Origin: Unio delphinus
Lineage: Eukaryota; Mollusca; Bivalvia; Unionida; Unionidae
Assembly (NCBI GenBank): GCA_029339505.1
Contig: JAQISU010000179.1
Span: forward strand, 10,361,501 to 10,425,500
Length of the DNA stretch: 64,000 nucleotides
Direction: 5' to 3'
A program made the position numbers and the translations under genes. Numbering within the stretch: position 1 is the stretch's first letter; each line of letters begins with the position of its first letter. Shown here in pieces: positions 42,346-55,807 of this stretch. Below the pieces are notes generated by a model that was not told where the DNA came from, ran no database searches, and saw only the letters and a program-made list of their open reading frames with translations.

Positions 42346-43009
42346 CTAATAACGAAAGATTTCAACATACTTCATTCGGGGGATTTTTTTTCCCCTCAAG
42401 AAGATATAAATTGGCAGTGAGATATTCCGAAAATACTAAAAGACCTTGATAAATTATCTTACTGCAGATACTGTGTGATTTCTTTGCCATATTTTTTATT
42501 CACGCAATGGATCATAAGCCAGCGAACACTACATACAGGGCGCAGTAAACCATATCAGCGTTATAACATTAGTGGACTAAAATACTGAAGAAATCGGCAA
42601 AGTAACATATTTGCCACAAATCTGTTATAAAGCAATACTGATCTTATGCTCTAATTTGTCAATGAAGTATACTGACATATTTCGATTAATCTGTGCAAAC
42701 TCACCTGTCATAGCTGCGAACGGGATTTGAAGCCCCAAGAAAACATTGTACAGTAGGTCAATATGAATTACAAAAATTGTGACGGCGGTACCCCCCCCCC
42801 CCCTCCCGAACGTTGTGGGCCCTAGGAATTTATCATCGTTGTCCTACTTTGTCCTTGACCCTACATGAAGTTGATAAACTTATCAAAACTGGGCCTGGGT
42901 GATAATGCTGCTTTTGACATGTACTGATGCTCCTCATCATCATGAGATGAAATACTTGTGAAGAAAAACAAATTAAGAATAGATAAAGCTCATATTCCTT
43001 TACTTGATC

Positions 43010-43690
43010 GTTTGATAGGGATGAAGTTGGTAGGCAATCTTATCGGATGGGCGATCTGATGAGCTGAGTGGTGATTTAATAGGATGGGCAATCTGATGAG
43101 CTGAGTGGTGATTTGATAGGATGGGTGATCTGATGAAGCTGAGTGGTGATTTAATAGAAGACGATCTGATGAAGCTGAGTGGTGATTTAATAGAAGACCA
43201 TCTGATGAAGCTGAGTGGTGATTTGATAGGATGGGCAATCTGATGAGCTGAGTGGCGATTTAATAGAAGACGATCTGATGAAGCTGAGTGGTGATTTAAT
43301 AGAAGACCATCTGATGAAGCTGAGTGGTGATTTGATAGGATGGGCAATCTGATGAGCTGAGTGGTGATTTAATTGAAGACGATCTGATGAAGCTGAGTGG
43401 TGATTTGATAGAAGACGATCTGATGAAGCTGAGTGGTGATTTAATTGAAGACGATCTGATGAAGCTGAGTGGTGATTTGATAGGATGGGCGATCTGATGA
43501 AGCTGAGTGGTGATTTAATTGAAGACGATCTGATGAAGCTGAGTGGTGATTTAATAGAAGACGATCTGAAGAAGCTGAGTGGTGATTTGATAGGATGGTC
43601 GATCTGAAGAAGCTGAGTGGTGATTTGATAGGATGGTCGATCTGATGAAGCTGAGTGGTGATTTAATAGGATGGGCGGTCCGATACGGAC
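43010..43690. repeat. 36/39-bp minisatellite, about 18 copies
   Basis: Core GATCTGATGAAGCTGAGTGG, TGATTTAATAGAAGAC. Units of 36 and 39 bp keep all frames open on the minus strand. Confidence 0.95.
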
Positions 43691-44039
43691 GAAGCTGATG
43701 AGTAATCTGAAACGGATGCAGATGAGGGGCAATTCTTCTTCATACTGTATTCAGAATAAAAAAGACAATACTTTTAAACAGGAGAACATAAATCAGACAT
43801 GGGTCATACAGCTATTGATAAAGCAAAATGTCTGGAGTTTCTCGCAACATTCATGCCATTATGAGTATGTTACTCAAGGCGTTAAACTGATGTTCTTCTG
43901 AAACTATATATTTCTGGAGAGATTAAAATAATCACTGGACTAGACATTCGACTCGACGTTTCGAAGACAATTGCTTAATACAGTAATGTATAGGAGTGCG
44001 AGGCCTTACTTGCTTTGTACGCAGCTTTGCATTGTACAG

Positions 44040-44041
<2 letters not shown>

Positions 44042-44121
<80 letters not shown>
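44042..44121. repeat. (TA)n microsatellite
   Basis: About 40 TA units. Confidence 0.96.
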
Positions 44122-44124
<3 letters not shown>

Positions 44125-44280
44125 CGGGATTCTTACAATGAAAGTGCAGATTTTACGTCAGTACTTCTGAAAATGTAATTTATTCCAGTTTGCTTCACTT
44201 TTTATTTTGTGAGATTCGTTTCTACACAAAAATTGAAGAAATAATATATTTTGTTGTGTTTTGCACTCTGTATGTCTGTG

Positions 44281-44294
44281 TCTGTGTGTGTATT

Positions 44295-44348
<54 letters not shown>
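44281..44348. repeat. (TG)n microsatellite abutting a SINE tail
   Basis: TG units with small interruptions, directly joined to SINE A copy 3. Confidence 0.95.
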
Positions 44349-44351
<3 letters not shown>

Positions 44352-44665
44352 TTTGGATTTGTAGTGTAGCTTTAACAATTGTTCTGTCATATCGCTACAA
44401 TGTCTGCAGTGTGGCAGTTTATAGTGATGTCAGGCAGTGGGGCATCATGCCATAGACATTTGGTATCATGTCTCACCTATTCACATTATCTTGGCAATTG
44501 GCCGACCATAACAAACATTGAATCTTAATGCTGAACGCCAAGCGAGGCAGCTGCTAGTACCATATTTTTTAAAAAAAGTCTTTGGTCTGACTGAACCATG
44601 GTTCAAACCTGCCACCTCCCGCGTCCAAGGCAGACACTTTAACCACTGAGGCAACCGGAGCGGTA
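44347..44665 (-). mobile_element. tRNA-derived SINE, family A, copy 3
   Basis: Minus-strand head CCGGTTGCCTCAGTGGTTAA with B box GGTTTGAACCATGG, then a body with GTCTATGGCATGATGCCCCA. Its 3' tail reads ACAAATCCAAATCGCACACA and continues into the (CA)n complement of 44281-44348. The best-preserved head of the three copies. Confidence 0.75.
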
Positions 44666-45269
44666 TTGTTTTGTATTTCTGAACACGTGTTTTGTACTTG
44701 TTAAGAAAAGAATTTGATCTTTCTGTCTGTAAAATACTTTCGAACAACAAATTTCCTTTGTTACTTCTGTATTGTAGGGTGATTTTAAACTTGGAACTAC
44801 CGCATTTCACTGTTTTATGACAGAGATTTACTTTTTCAGAAGCCTTGTAACAAATGTACGATTTGCCAAACCTAGATTTATTTACAGACTTATCTCCGTA
44901 TACCCCATGTTTGTTTTTTTTTTTTCGTTCTCAATTTCAGATTGAATATGTTAAAATTTCGTGAGAGAGCTAACTTTTTTGTTACATCATCAAAATAAGA
45001 CAAGGTAGAGGCTGTAATTTGTTATTATGTAGTCACGTAGTGATTTTGTTCTGCAGTGCTATTATGTCGCTTGATGTGGAAGCAAGTTTTGTTGAGAATG
45101 TTTTTAAGGGAATAAGATATAGTTCTGATGTTTTTTTTTTACAGATTGCGTGTTTGTTTAAACACTAAATTTAGTACACAGACGAACTTCTTGTTCCCCA
45201 ATGTCGGTTCAATTTTGTTATGAATTAAATTTTGGATAGAATTGTTTTTTTTTCTGCCAGACCAAATTT

Positions 45270-45273
<4 letters not shown>

Positions 45274-45328
<55 letters not shown>
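45274..45328. repeat. (GA)n microsatellite
   Basis: About 27 GA units. Confidence 0.96.
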
Positions 45329-45330
<2 letters not shown>

Positions 45331-45429
45331 ATAAATACTGCTAAGTTAATTTTTGTGTGTGAGCACTTTGTAGTTTGTTTGTAAAATAAATTGATAAGTT
45401 GCCAGCATAACTATTTCAAATAATGTTGC

Positions 45430-45830
45430 TAAAAAGGAATGCAATCATCATCGAGTGAGTAATCTATCGGAAAACCATGACTCTAGAAAATCAAACGACA
45501 TGTTTGAACAGTGTTGTAATCATCATCGAGTGAGCTATCTCTTTTGGAACACCATGATTCTAAAATTCAAACGACATGTTTGAGCAGTGTTGTACTCATC
45601 ATCGAGTGAGCTATCTCTTTTGGAACACCATGATTCTAAAAATCAAACGACATGTTTAAGCAGTGTTGTACTCATCATCGAGTGAGTTATTTGTTTTGGA
45701 ACACCATGATTCTAAAAATCAAACGACAAGTTTGAGCAGTGTTGTACTCGTACTCATCATCGAGTGAGTTATCTCTTTTGAAACACCATGATTCTATAAA
45801 ATCAAACGACATGTTTGTACATTAATTTTA
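45430..45830. repeat. about 76-bp tandem repeat, five copies
   Basis: Core CTCATCATCGAGTGAGCTAT, GGAACACCATGATTCTAAAA, CGACATGTTTGAGCAGTG. Downstream of the LRRC74-like stop. Confidence 0.92.
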
Positions 45831-46157
45831 CATACTAAGTTATTTGAATTATAACGTAAATTTCCAAGAAAGTATAATAGGTACTTTGTTGATATTTCTC
45901 CTGTGAGAAAATCGTATTTCAAATATGTTTTTCTGCTGTTAAAAATATTCCCTTAGTCAACCAAGGTCATGCTTTTTTCATTAACACTTTGTTTGTTAGC
46001 ATTGTATAACTAAGAAAATCGTATTAGTCTAGCAAAAATGCAATTTATGATTTTGATCTCACAAAGTTAGACTTTGTCTTTTAATGTTTACTTTCATGAA
46101 TTTAATCTCTGTCTAAATATTACTGGAGAGTACATGTGAATAAATTGAACTGGAACG

Positions 46158-46317
46158 CTAACTCGAAGAAGCAGCACTTGTTGCAATACGCATGCGAACA
46201 GCCTCTCTTAACTGCTCCAGTCTCTCAAAACTCTTAGAATGGCGAATACTTGAGCCCGCTTCCTTCTTCACTTTGGCTATTCGTCGTACATGTTCCTTGT
46301 GCTTTGCAAGCAGTTCT
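46158..46317 (-). CDS. LRRC74A: LRRC74-like terminal exon and stop
   Basis: One base plus 52 codons and TAG (46160-46158); acceptor TTTCTTTCACAG. Completes EF-hand 2 (FEELLAKH), then a Lys/Arg-rich, probably helical tail: HVRRIAKVKKEAG and SFERLEQLREAVRMRIATS. ATTAAA on the minus strand at 46103-46108 is a plausible poly(A) signal. A 5.4-kb intron with long arrays separates it from the previous exon. Confidence 0.88.
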
Positions 46318-47069
46318 CTGTGAAAGAAATTGCAAAGTCGTTAATAGGGTTGTATTAACATAAATAAAGGTATGTCGATTTTTTGGAAATGCGTAGTTGT
46401 GTAGCTTATAAGAATACTGAATTTGTCTCAAATATCGCCTTGGAAATGCATGTATGACATATTTTACCAGTAACAACTGTATTGACATCATCACAAGTGT
46501 ACTGATTCATTGGACATGTGTAATGACATAGCTACAAGTCTTACAATCTACTTATTCATTGGAATTGTGTACTGACATAGTTAAAAGTCTAAAGATTCAT
46601 TGGAAATGTGTATTGACATAGTTACAAGTCTACAGATTCATAGGAAATACGTACTGACATAGTTCAAAGTCTAAAGGTTCATTGGAAATGTGTATTGACA
46701 TAGTTACAAATCTACTGATTCATTGTAAATGTGTAGTGGATTAGCTTAAAGCAGTATTGACTTTTTCTCAAATATGTTCAGTTAGAAATGCATGTTATTT
46801 ATGAACATGCACACCCACACACATAAACACACACGCGCGCGCATAGGAAACATTCTTTGGAGTCACTGTCGAAACTGCCAGGAAGAACACCTCTATTAAG
46901 TAATCACATGCATACAGCCATATTCTCAGTGTCCACATAAGAATGGAATGTGTTAAGCAGTCGCATGGTTTAACATGCCTCCATTTCAGTACTACCCTTT
47001 TAACACAGATCAAATTGCTCTGATGACAAAGAAAAACTAGTTCTGGGATTTTAGCAGGGTGTACTGATC

Positions 47070-47116
<47 letters not shown>

Positions 47117-50100
47117 CCTTAACATGAGAATTATACTGTAAATTAATTATTTGAATAGTAAATATTGGTAGAATCAAGTGCTATTGGTCCAAAACACTAT
47201 GGTGCTTCACATATCTCATTGCTGTAACACACATTAAATCTCATCATTGTAGTAAGTGAACGATTTGGATACAGAGGAACACAAAATAAATTCACACGGT
47301 ATCATTTAAATAATGAAACCATTGTATCACGGTATGATTTAAATAATAAAACCGTTGTATCACGGTATGATTTAAATAATAAAACTGTTGTATCTAGGTA
47401 TCATTTAAATAATAAAACCATTGTATCAAGGTATCATTTAAATAATAAAACCGTTGTATCAAGGTATCATTTAAATAATAAAGTCTTTGTATCAAGGTAT
47501 TATATAACAAATAAAACCGTTGTATCAAGGTATCATATAAATAATAAAACCGTTGTATCAAGGTATCATATAAATAATAAAACCGTTGTATCAAGGTATC
47601 ATTTAAATAATAAAGTCGTTGTATCAAGGTATTATATGAAAAATAAAACCGTTGTATCCAGGTATCATTTAAATAATAAAACCGTTGTATCAAGGCATCA
47701 TATAAATAATAAAACCGTTGTATCACGGTATGATTTAAATAGTAAAACCGTCGTACCACGGTATGATTTAAATAGTAAAACCGTTGTATCACGGTATGAT
47801 TTAAATAGTAAAACCGTTGTATCACGGTATGATTTAAATAGTAAACCGTTGTATCTTGGTATGATTTAAATAATAAAACCGTTGTATCACGGTATGATTT
47901 AAATAGTAAAACCGTTGTATCATGGTGTCAGTTAAATCATAAAACAGTTTGATCACCTTAAAAGCGGATTGAATTATCATTCGACAGAACGATGTTATCT
48001 CTATATGTTACCATTATCTGATATCATAGAGCAAATAAACACCATCCTCAGTATTTCACCATCATAATCGGACACAACAGATCATGCACGATTTAAGGAG
48101 AGCAGTGTACACTATATGATTATATTTGTAATCGATGATATCAAGTCCAGTTCTGCTACCTGTACATCGGTTTCTTTGACATATTTCTTCAGTCAGATTG
48201 GGTTTATAGTGCCTGCGCATAGTCATCCAACATTGTATAGGTTTAAGGAGACAGGGATCAAGGTATGGCTAAATAAAACGTTCTCCTACAAGGATATAAA
48301 TAACGACAAAAGTAGGTTAGATTGACATGCTTTTCAAGTTTACGATAGCACATATACTTTGTATATATAGTCATGATATTTTTGGGTGTGTTTCTCATTT
48401 TAAATTAACATATTCGGAAGGTGTGCAGCAAGAGCACACATTTTACAGCTACATGATGCAGAAATATCATCAGCCAATATCATTACAACAGTTTTCGAAT
48501 ATCATCAGCCAATATCATTACAACAGTTTTCGAATATCATCAGCCAATATCATTATAACAGTTTTCGAATATCATCAGCCAATATCATTACAACAGTTTT
48601 AATATATCATCAGCCAATATCAATACAACAGTTTTAATATATCATCAGCCAATATCATTGCAACAGTTGTAATATATCGTCAGCCAATATCATTATGACA
48701 GTGTTAAGATATCGTCAGCCAATACCATTATAACAGTTTTCGTATATCATCAGCCAATATCAGTGCAACAGCTTTCTTATATCATCAGCCAATATCATTA
48801 CAACATTTGTAATATAACATCAGCCAATATCATTACAACAGTTTTCGAATATCATCAGCCAATATCAGTATAACAGTTTTCGTATATCATCAGCCAATAT
48901 CATTACAACAGTTTTGGTATATCATCAGCCAATATCATTACAACAGTTTTAATATATCATCAGCCAATATCAATACAACAGTTTTAAGATATCATCAGCC
49001 AATATCATTACAACAGTTTTAAGATATCATCAGCCAATATCATTACAACAGTTTTCAGATATCATCAGCCAATATCATTACAACAGTTTTAAGATATCAT
49101 CAGCCAATATCATTATAACAGTGTTAAGATATCATCAGCCAATATCATTACAACAGCTTTCTTATATCATTAGCCAATATCATTACAACAGCTTTCTTAT
49201 ATCATCAGCCAATATCATTTCAACAGTTGTAATATAACATCAGCCAATATCATTACAACAGTTTTAAGATATCATCAGCCAATATCATTACAACAGTGTT
49301 AAGATATATATCATCAGCCAATAACAGTATAACAGTTTTCGTATATCATCAGCTAATATCATTACAACAGTTTTCGTATATCATCTGCCAATATCATTAT
49401 AACAGTGTTAAGATATCATCAGCCAATATAATTACAACAGTTTTAAGATATCATCAGCCAATATAATTACAACAGTTTTAAGATATCATCAGCCAATATC
49501 AATACAACAGATATAAGATATCATCAGCCAATATAATTACAACAGTTTTCGTATATAATCAGCCAATATCATTACAACAGTTTTCGTATATCATCAGCCA
49601 ATATCATTATAACAGTTTTCGAATATCATCAGCCAATATCATAACAACAGTTTTAATATATCCTCTGCCAATATCATTACAACAGATATAAGATATCATC
49701 AGCCAATATCATTATAACAGTCTTAAGATATCATCAGCCAATATCATTATAACAGTGTTAAGATATCATCAGCCAATAACAGTATAACAGTTTTCGTATA
49801 TCATCAGCCAATATCATTACAACAGTTTTCGTATATCATCAGCCAATATCATTATAACAGTTTTCGAATATCATCAGCCAATATCATAACAACAGTTTTA
49901 ATATATCATCAGCCAATATCATTACAACAGTTTTCGTATATCATCAGCCAATATCATTACAAGAGTGTTAAGATATCATCAGCCAATATCATTGCAACAG
50001 TTTTAAGATATCATCAGCCAATAACAGTATAACAGTTTTCGTATATCATCAGCCAATATCATTACAACAGTTTTCGTATATCATCAGCCAATATCATTAC

Positions 50101-53100
50101 AACAGTTTTCGTATATCATCAGCCAATATAATTACAACAGTTTTAAGATATCATCAGCCAATATAATTACAACAGTTTTAAGATATCATCAGCCAATATC
50201 ATTATAACAGTTTTAAGATATCATCAGCCAATATAATTACAATAGTTTTCGTATATCATCAGCCAATATAATTACAACAGTTTTCGTATATCATCAGCCA
50301 ATATAATTACAACAGTTTTCGTATATCATCAGCCAATATCATTACAACAGTTTTCGTATATCATCAGCCAATATAATTACAACAGTTTTCGTATATCATC
50401 AGCCAATATAATTACAACAGTTTTAAGATATCATCAGCCAATATCATTACAACAGTTTTAAGATATCATCAGCCAATATCGTTATAACAGTGTTAAGATA
50501 TCATCAGCCAATATCATTATAACAGTTTTCTTTCTTTCTACAGATCTTGCACGATCAAGAAAGCATTTTCACAAATGCCAAATTGTTTGTCTATTTAAAG
50601 TTTTGTAATAATATGATCTGGAAGGTCTTGACTATCACAGTGACCATTGCGATATCACTATAATTGTTTTGATCAGGTGTACTGTACATTATCCGTTGTA
50701 AGTTCTATTATCAGTGCTATTTTTGTACCAAACTGAATAAACAGATATCATTGTTATTTTTACCAAAAAGAATACATCGATATCGATGTTTTTATCAGAA
50801 GGAATAAAGCGATATTAGTAACATTTAATATTTGTTTAATATCAAAATTGAATAAAGCGATAGCGATATAAGCGTTATTTTTATATCAAATGGAATACAG
50901 CTATATCGATGTTATTTCTTTTTCCAAAGTAAATACAGCGATATTTGTGTTATATTTATAATAAAGCGATATCGTTGTTTTTTTTTTAAATTCAAAGGTA
51001 TTTAATCAATAAAAAGAAATAAATTAACGCACGTGTTAGGAAATAGAACATCAACAGATTATTTAGAACATACGACTAAATTTATTTTCATAATAATCAA
51101 CTTTTCATCGTCACATTTTTACAAGAGGCTCTCAGCAGCCGAAATCTTTGAATGATTCGTTATTAACTTACATGAAGTTTGAACGGCTTTTCTTGCTAAC
51201 TCCATCGAAAGAAATGTTTGTGTATCAAAGGTGCTGTTAGTTATGAAACGTGAAAATTACTGTCTTTAAGATAAAACAAGCTGAGAAAGTCCAGACAATT
51301 GAAGAATTGATACACTGTAGTTTTCTTTTACATTCACTCCAACATTAATTAGAAAAAAAACCCACAAAAAAAAAAACAATCAACAAAACAACAAACATGA
51401 CAAAAATGCACACGTTAAATAATATATGCATACACCTCACTGCTGACAAATTCACCCCTTAAATAATATATGCATACACCTCACTGCTGACAAATTCACC
51501 CCTTAAATAATATATGCATACACCTCACTGCTGACAAATTCACCCCTTAAATAATATATGCATACACCTCACTGCTGACAAATTCGCCCGTTAATTATAA
51601 GACCTAACCCATGGATGAAATATAATTTTCAGAAGAGGGAGAGAAGTAAAAATAAAAAATTATTACAAAATTACTAAGACTTACTCAAAATCGACTTGAC
51701 CGTCTTTATTTCTATCAAGCTTGCTCATCAAAATATCTAAGGATCGTTGGCTTAGAGGGATGTCGAAGCTCTGAAAAATGAAATATTTACTAATTTATTA
51801 TCTAATTTGTATTAGTTACAATAAATTGTTCGGATATTCAAAGAAGTAAAAGACTTTAAACTCTCAAAAGTTTTGCGTTCGTTAGGTTGTCATAACAAAG
51901 ATGTACACCATCATACAACAAAAAAATTTGAGAAACTTCTGTACCTTTATTTTAAAGAAATGTCAATGTCACTAGCTTATGGGGTAGAAATTTTTATTTG
52001 TAAACTTATACAAATAATTTCACAATTGCATTTGATGGTATAACAAGCTGACAAAGGTCAAGGACATTTACCTCCAAACCACATCTGAGTTCCTCTCTAG
52101 TCAACGTGTCACTATTGTCCTTGTCAAAACTATGAAAGAGGTCAATGAGGCGAAGGTTTCTCAGTTTCATATACTCGAACAGAATGGTCACCGGGTCATC
52201 TGTGTCTATCACTGCCCAGCCTTGACCCATCCGGATATCATCCATTCGGAGCGTGATTCCGTACGTCACCGTCAGAGGGCGCGTCTTCTGGAGCTCGTGA
52301 AGCATGTCGACAAAGTTATCATCCACTGACACGTTCTATACAGGAAATATGTTTGAGAAACAAAATTGTGCTATAGATCTACATAAAAGATGTAAAAGCG
52401 TTCTAACATTTAAAATAAAGAAATAAATCCTCGGAACTTTTTAAACATGATAGTTTTAACATCAATTTCCAATTATTGTGCTACATCTTATTCTTTTAAA
52501 AAACCTGCCAGTGTCTCAAACGAGAGAATATATTTTTTCTCTAGTTTCTTGTACAATAAAAGTGATTGAGATGGATTGTAGTCTATGCAATCGGACGAAC
52601 TAGTGTAATCTGTAAGTGGCTAACCTCTGTTTGCGTGGTTTCGAGTCTTGGGCTCGCTCAATGAGGGTATGTGAGAAAGCTTGCCGTTAGCTTCTCGTGG
52701 TTCGGTGGTTCTTTTCGTTTTTTTCTTCAGATTATTCCTCCACCATTTATGCTGGCCGCCATGTATAACTTATCGTGTGCTGAAAAATGGCGTTAAAACC
52801 TAATAAGTGGTTAGCTTATGTTAACTGCTTAAGTATGATTTCGAGTACGTGTCTGTATTTCATGTTCTTTTATCGTTTCAATGAACTTTTTAATAACCTC
52901 TGTGTAACAACTTGCCAACTTACCGATAAATCTAGGTGACACAGCGATTTGCATCTGTCATCGGCTATGGCTCTGAGAATGGCGGTAGCGCCATCTGTAG
53001 TGATGGGATTAGTTCCTATCTGTGGTTTTGAAAAAAAAATGTTTTTGTAGATTATGAGTTTGAAAATGACCAAGCATACGCTTTGTGTGAATTATCAGAA

Positions 53101-53408
53101 GAACGTTTTATCATGTTATCTTCCAACAGTTTGGTTTTGTGATCATGAGACATACATCTGAATCTTTCGAATTTAGGAGGTCCAAGATGTGAAATGCATG
53201 GAAGGGGGGGGGGGGGAGAGAAAACGTGAAAGATCAATGCCGTTGATTTATAAAATTCCTATAAACATCCATAGCTAAACTTCACACAAACCAGACATTT
53301 GTCTGAAGATGCAGAACCCAACCCTCTTGTAATGATTTTCTCGACTACATACCGTATATCTAACCAGTCATATTCCTGACTACTGACTTGTCAATCGCTT
53401 ACATATTA

Positions 53409-53470
<62 letters not shown>

Positions 53471-54282
53471 GCATTATATCAGTTGTTGACAAATAATTCA
53501 TTGCATCTAGCCATTTCTTCCTTTTTTCATCTTCAGTAAACTTAGTGAGTTTGATTAATTTTCATAACAACACACACATGCACACGCACGCGTACGCGCA
53601 AGCACGTACACACGCGCACATATATACATACGCAAAGCTGTCATACTGACTAGTCTCCGTTTCGAGGCTAGGGTAACAAGCGTGATTGTCAAACATTTTT
53701 AGTGGCCTATATTTGCTATTCCACATAAATAATGAAATTATTGCCAACGATTACTGGTTGAAACATTACTGGGAGACGGGACTCATTAAGTTTTAGCTGG
53801 AATCAATGGGCATGCCATTAGTTTTTAGAAAGTAAAACCATATTATGGTTTTAATGGAGTTGTTGAGATTTTCACACGTGTCGTTTTCTTTGTGTGATGT
53901 TTTATGTTCTAACCTTTAATGTTCTGATGTGTCCATTATGTGTAAGGCCTTTAAGCAGCTGTTTAAAGGCTTCGATGGTCACTCGATTGGAGGTCAGATC
54001 TAGTTCGCACAGACTCCTGTTGACCTTCAAAACCTTACCCATCTCGTGACATCCCTCGACACCAAAACCATTCCATGCAATGTTTAGCGTCTCCAAACCT
54101 GTGTTGTCCTAACAAAGATAGATGTTATTTGATTTATTATTACCTTCAGTTATAGTTTTCCATGACAAAAATGCCTAGTCTTAACAACTCTTTGTTTGGA
54201 TAAATAGCCTTACATTTAACAGATTACTCTGTATAAACTGGTATTATTATCTGTGCGTACGCTCATATTGAACATGTTCGTT

Positions 54283-54333
<51 letters not shown>

Positions 54334-55476
54334 AGAATTTAATAATTACTAGTATTAAATATGTTTGTCATCTGACAGTTTTTGTTCTAGTTCAGCAGTA
54401 CTAAGGGATTGTTTATTTTATTCTACTGGTTTTCTCGTTCATTTGGAACTATACACATCCACCTTAAATGTGCTAGTTGGATTTAACTTTTTTAATTCTT
54501 TTTGAAATCCACAAACTAAAATTTTCCGTCTGAATGTACAGATGCCACTAACAGTAATCCTGACTACCAAGGTCTGTATTTATTAGAGGCAGTTTAACAA
54601 AGAAACCATCTGGCTTTAAGACATAGGTATGATCAGATTCATTCTGACGACAGATTTCAATTTGGAACGCATTCTGTCGTTTAATAAGACTGGCTCTCTT
54701 ATACAGTAATTTGCGATCGATGTGTAATGCTCCAAAAGGTATTTCATTTTGTGATCTGAAATTATAGCTTTAGCTGAGATGTTTTAAAAGCACCGAAAAC
54801 GAACTTTGATTTATCGCCAAAACCAGACGAATATGACATTTGTTTCATTTCTGAAAGCAAGGCTAGACTAATTGGTTCATCTCTGAAGCAACGCGACAAT
54901 AGTTGGTTCATTACTGAAAGCAACGCGAGAATAGTTGGTTCGTCTCTGAAAGCAACGCGATAATAGTTGCTCCATCTCTGAAAGCAACTCGAGAATAGTT
55001 GGTTGATCTCTGAAAAAAGAAAAAACAACACATCAACGAATGATGTTTGGTTCAGCTATAAAACAATCTGTTCATCATTGAAAACTATCCTTACCTTTAA
55101 ACCACAGCAGATTGCAATGGCTCCATCTTGTCTAAGATGATTCCAGCTTAGATCCAGCGAGAGCAGAGTACTGTTATAACCTATACGATAAACTCTTTTT
55201 GTTATTTGCAAATTATATTATTGTAGTCCAGCGGGAAGAAATGAATGAAATATAAAAATATTAACTCTGAAAATAAACGAAACTTTCATGCATAGTTTTT
55301 TGAAGAAATGGTTACAGACAAATGTTTCTGAACTTGAATTAAATGATTTACGACCTATTTCTCTTGGTTCCTCTCTACTGCGTTTACTTGTATGTACAAA
55401 AAATTATTGACATTTCGTAACAACTATTCTGATGTTTGAGAAAGTGTCTTTATGCATTTGTACTTCTTCTAAACAG

Positions 55477-55534
<58 letters not shown>

Positions 55535-55669
55535 CATCTTTTAATAACAAATGTCAAAAGTGTTTATAGTCTGAAAACTTTAGTATAATAGCAAAGAATA
55601 ATTGTCTTCATTAGTGGCATATTCGTTTTAATCATTCAAATTACAGCAAAGCGTTTAAGTAGAAGATAC

Positions 55670-55725
<56 letters not shown>

Positions 55726-55757
55726 ACAATAATAATAATTACAACAACAACAACAAC

Positions 55758-55807
<50 letters not shown>

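Noticed and set aside
43000..43732. 181-codon minus-strand frame of repeated LNHHSASSDR
   Set aside because: Product of a 36/39-bp minisatellite, open in several frames at once, with no start context or splice signals.
44481..44810. 109-codon minus-strand frame
   Set aside because: Overlaps SINE A copy 3; no protein similarity recognised.
47394..47825. 143-codon frame of repeated IQRFYYLN
   Set aside because: 33-bp minisatellite; length divisible by three explains the open frame.
48465..50530. CRISPR-like or centromeric satellite
   Set aside because: No spacers; a 2-kb intronic array between coding exons is not a centromere.
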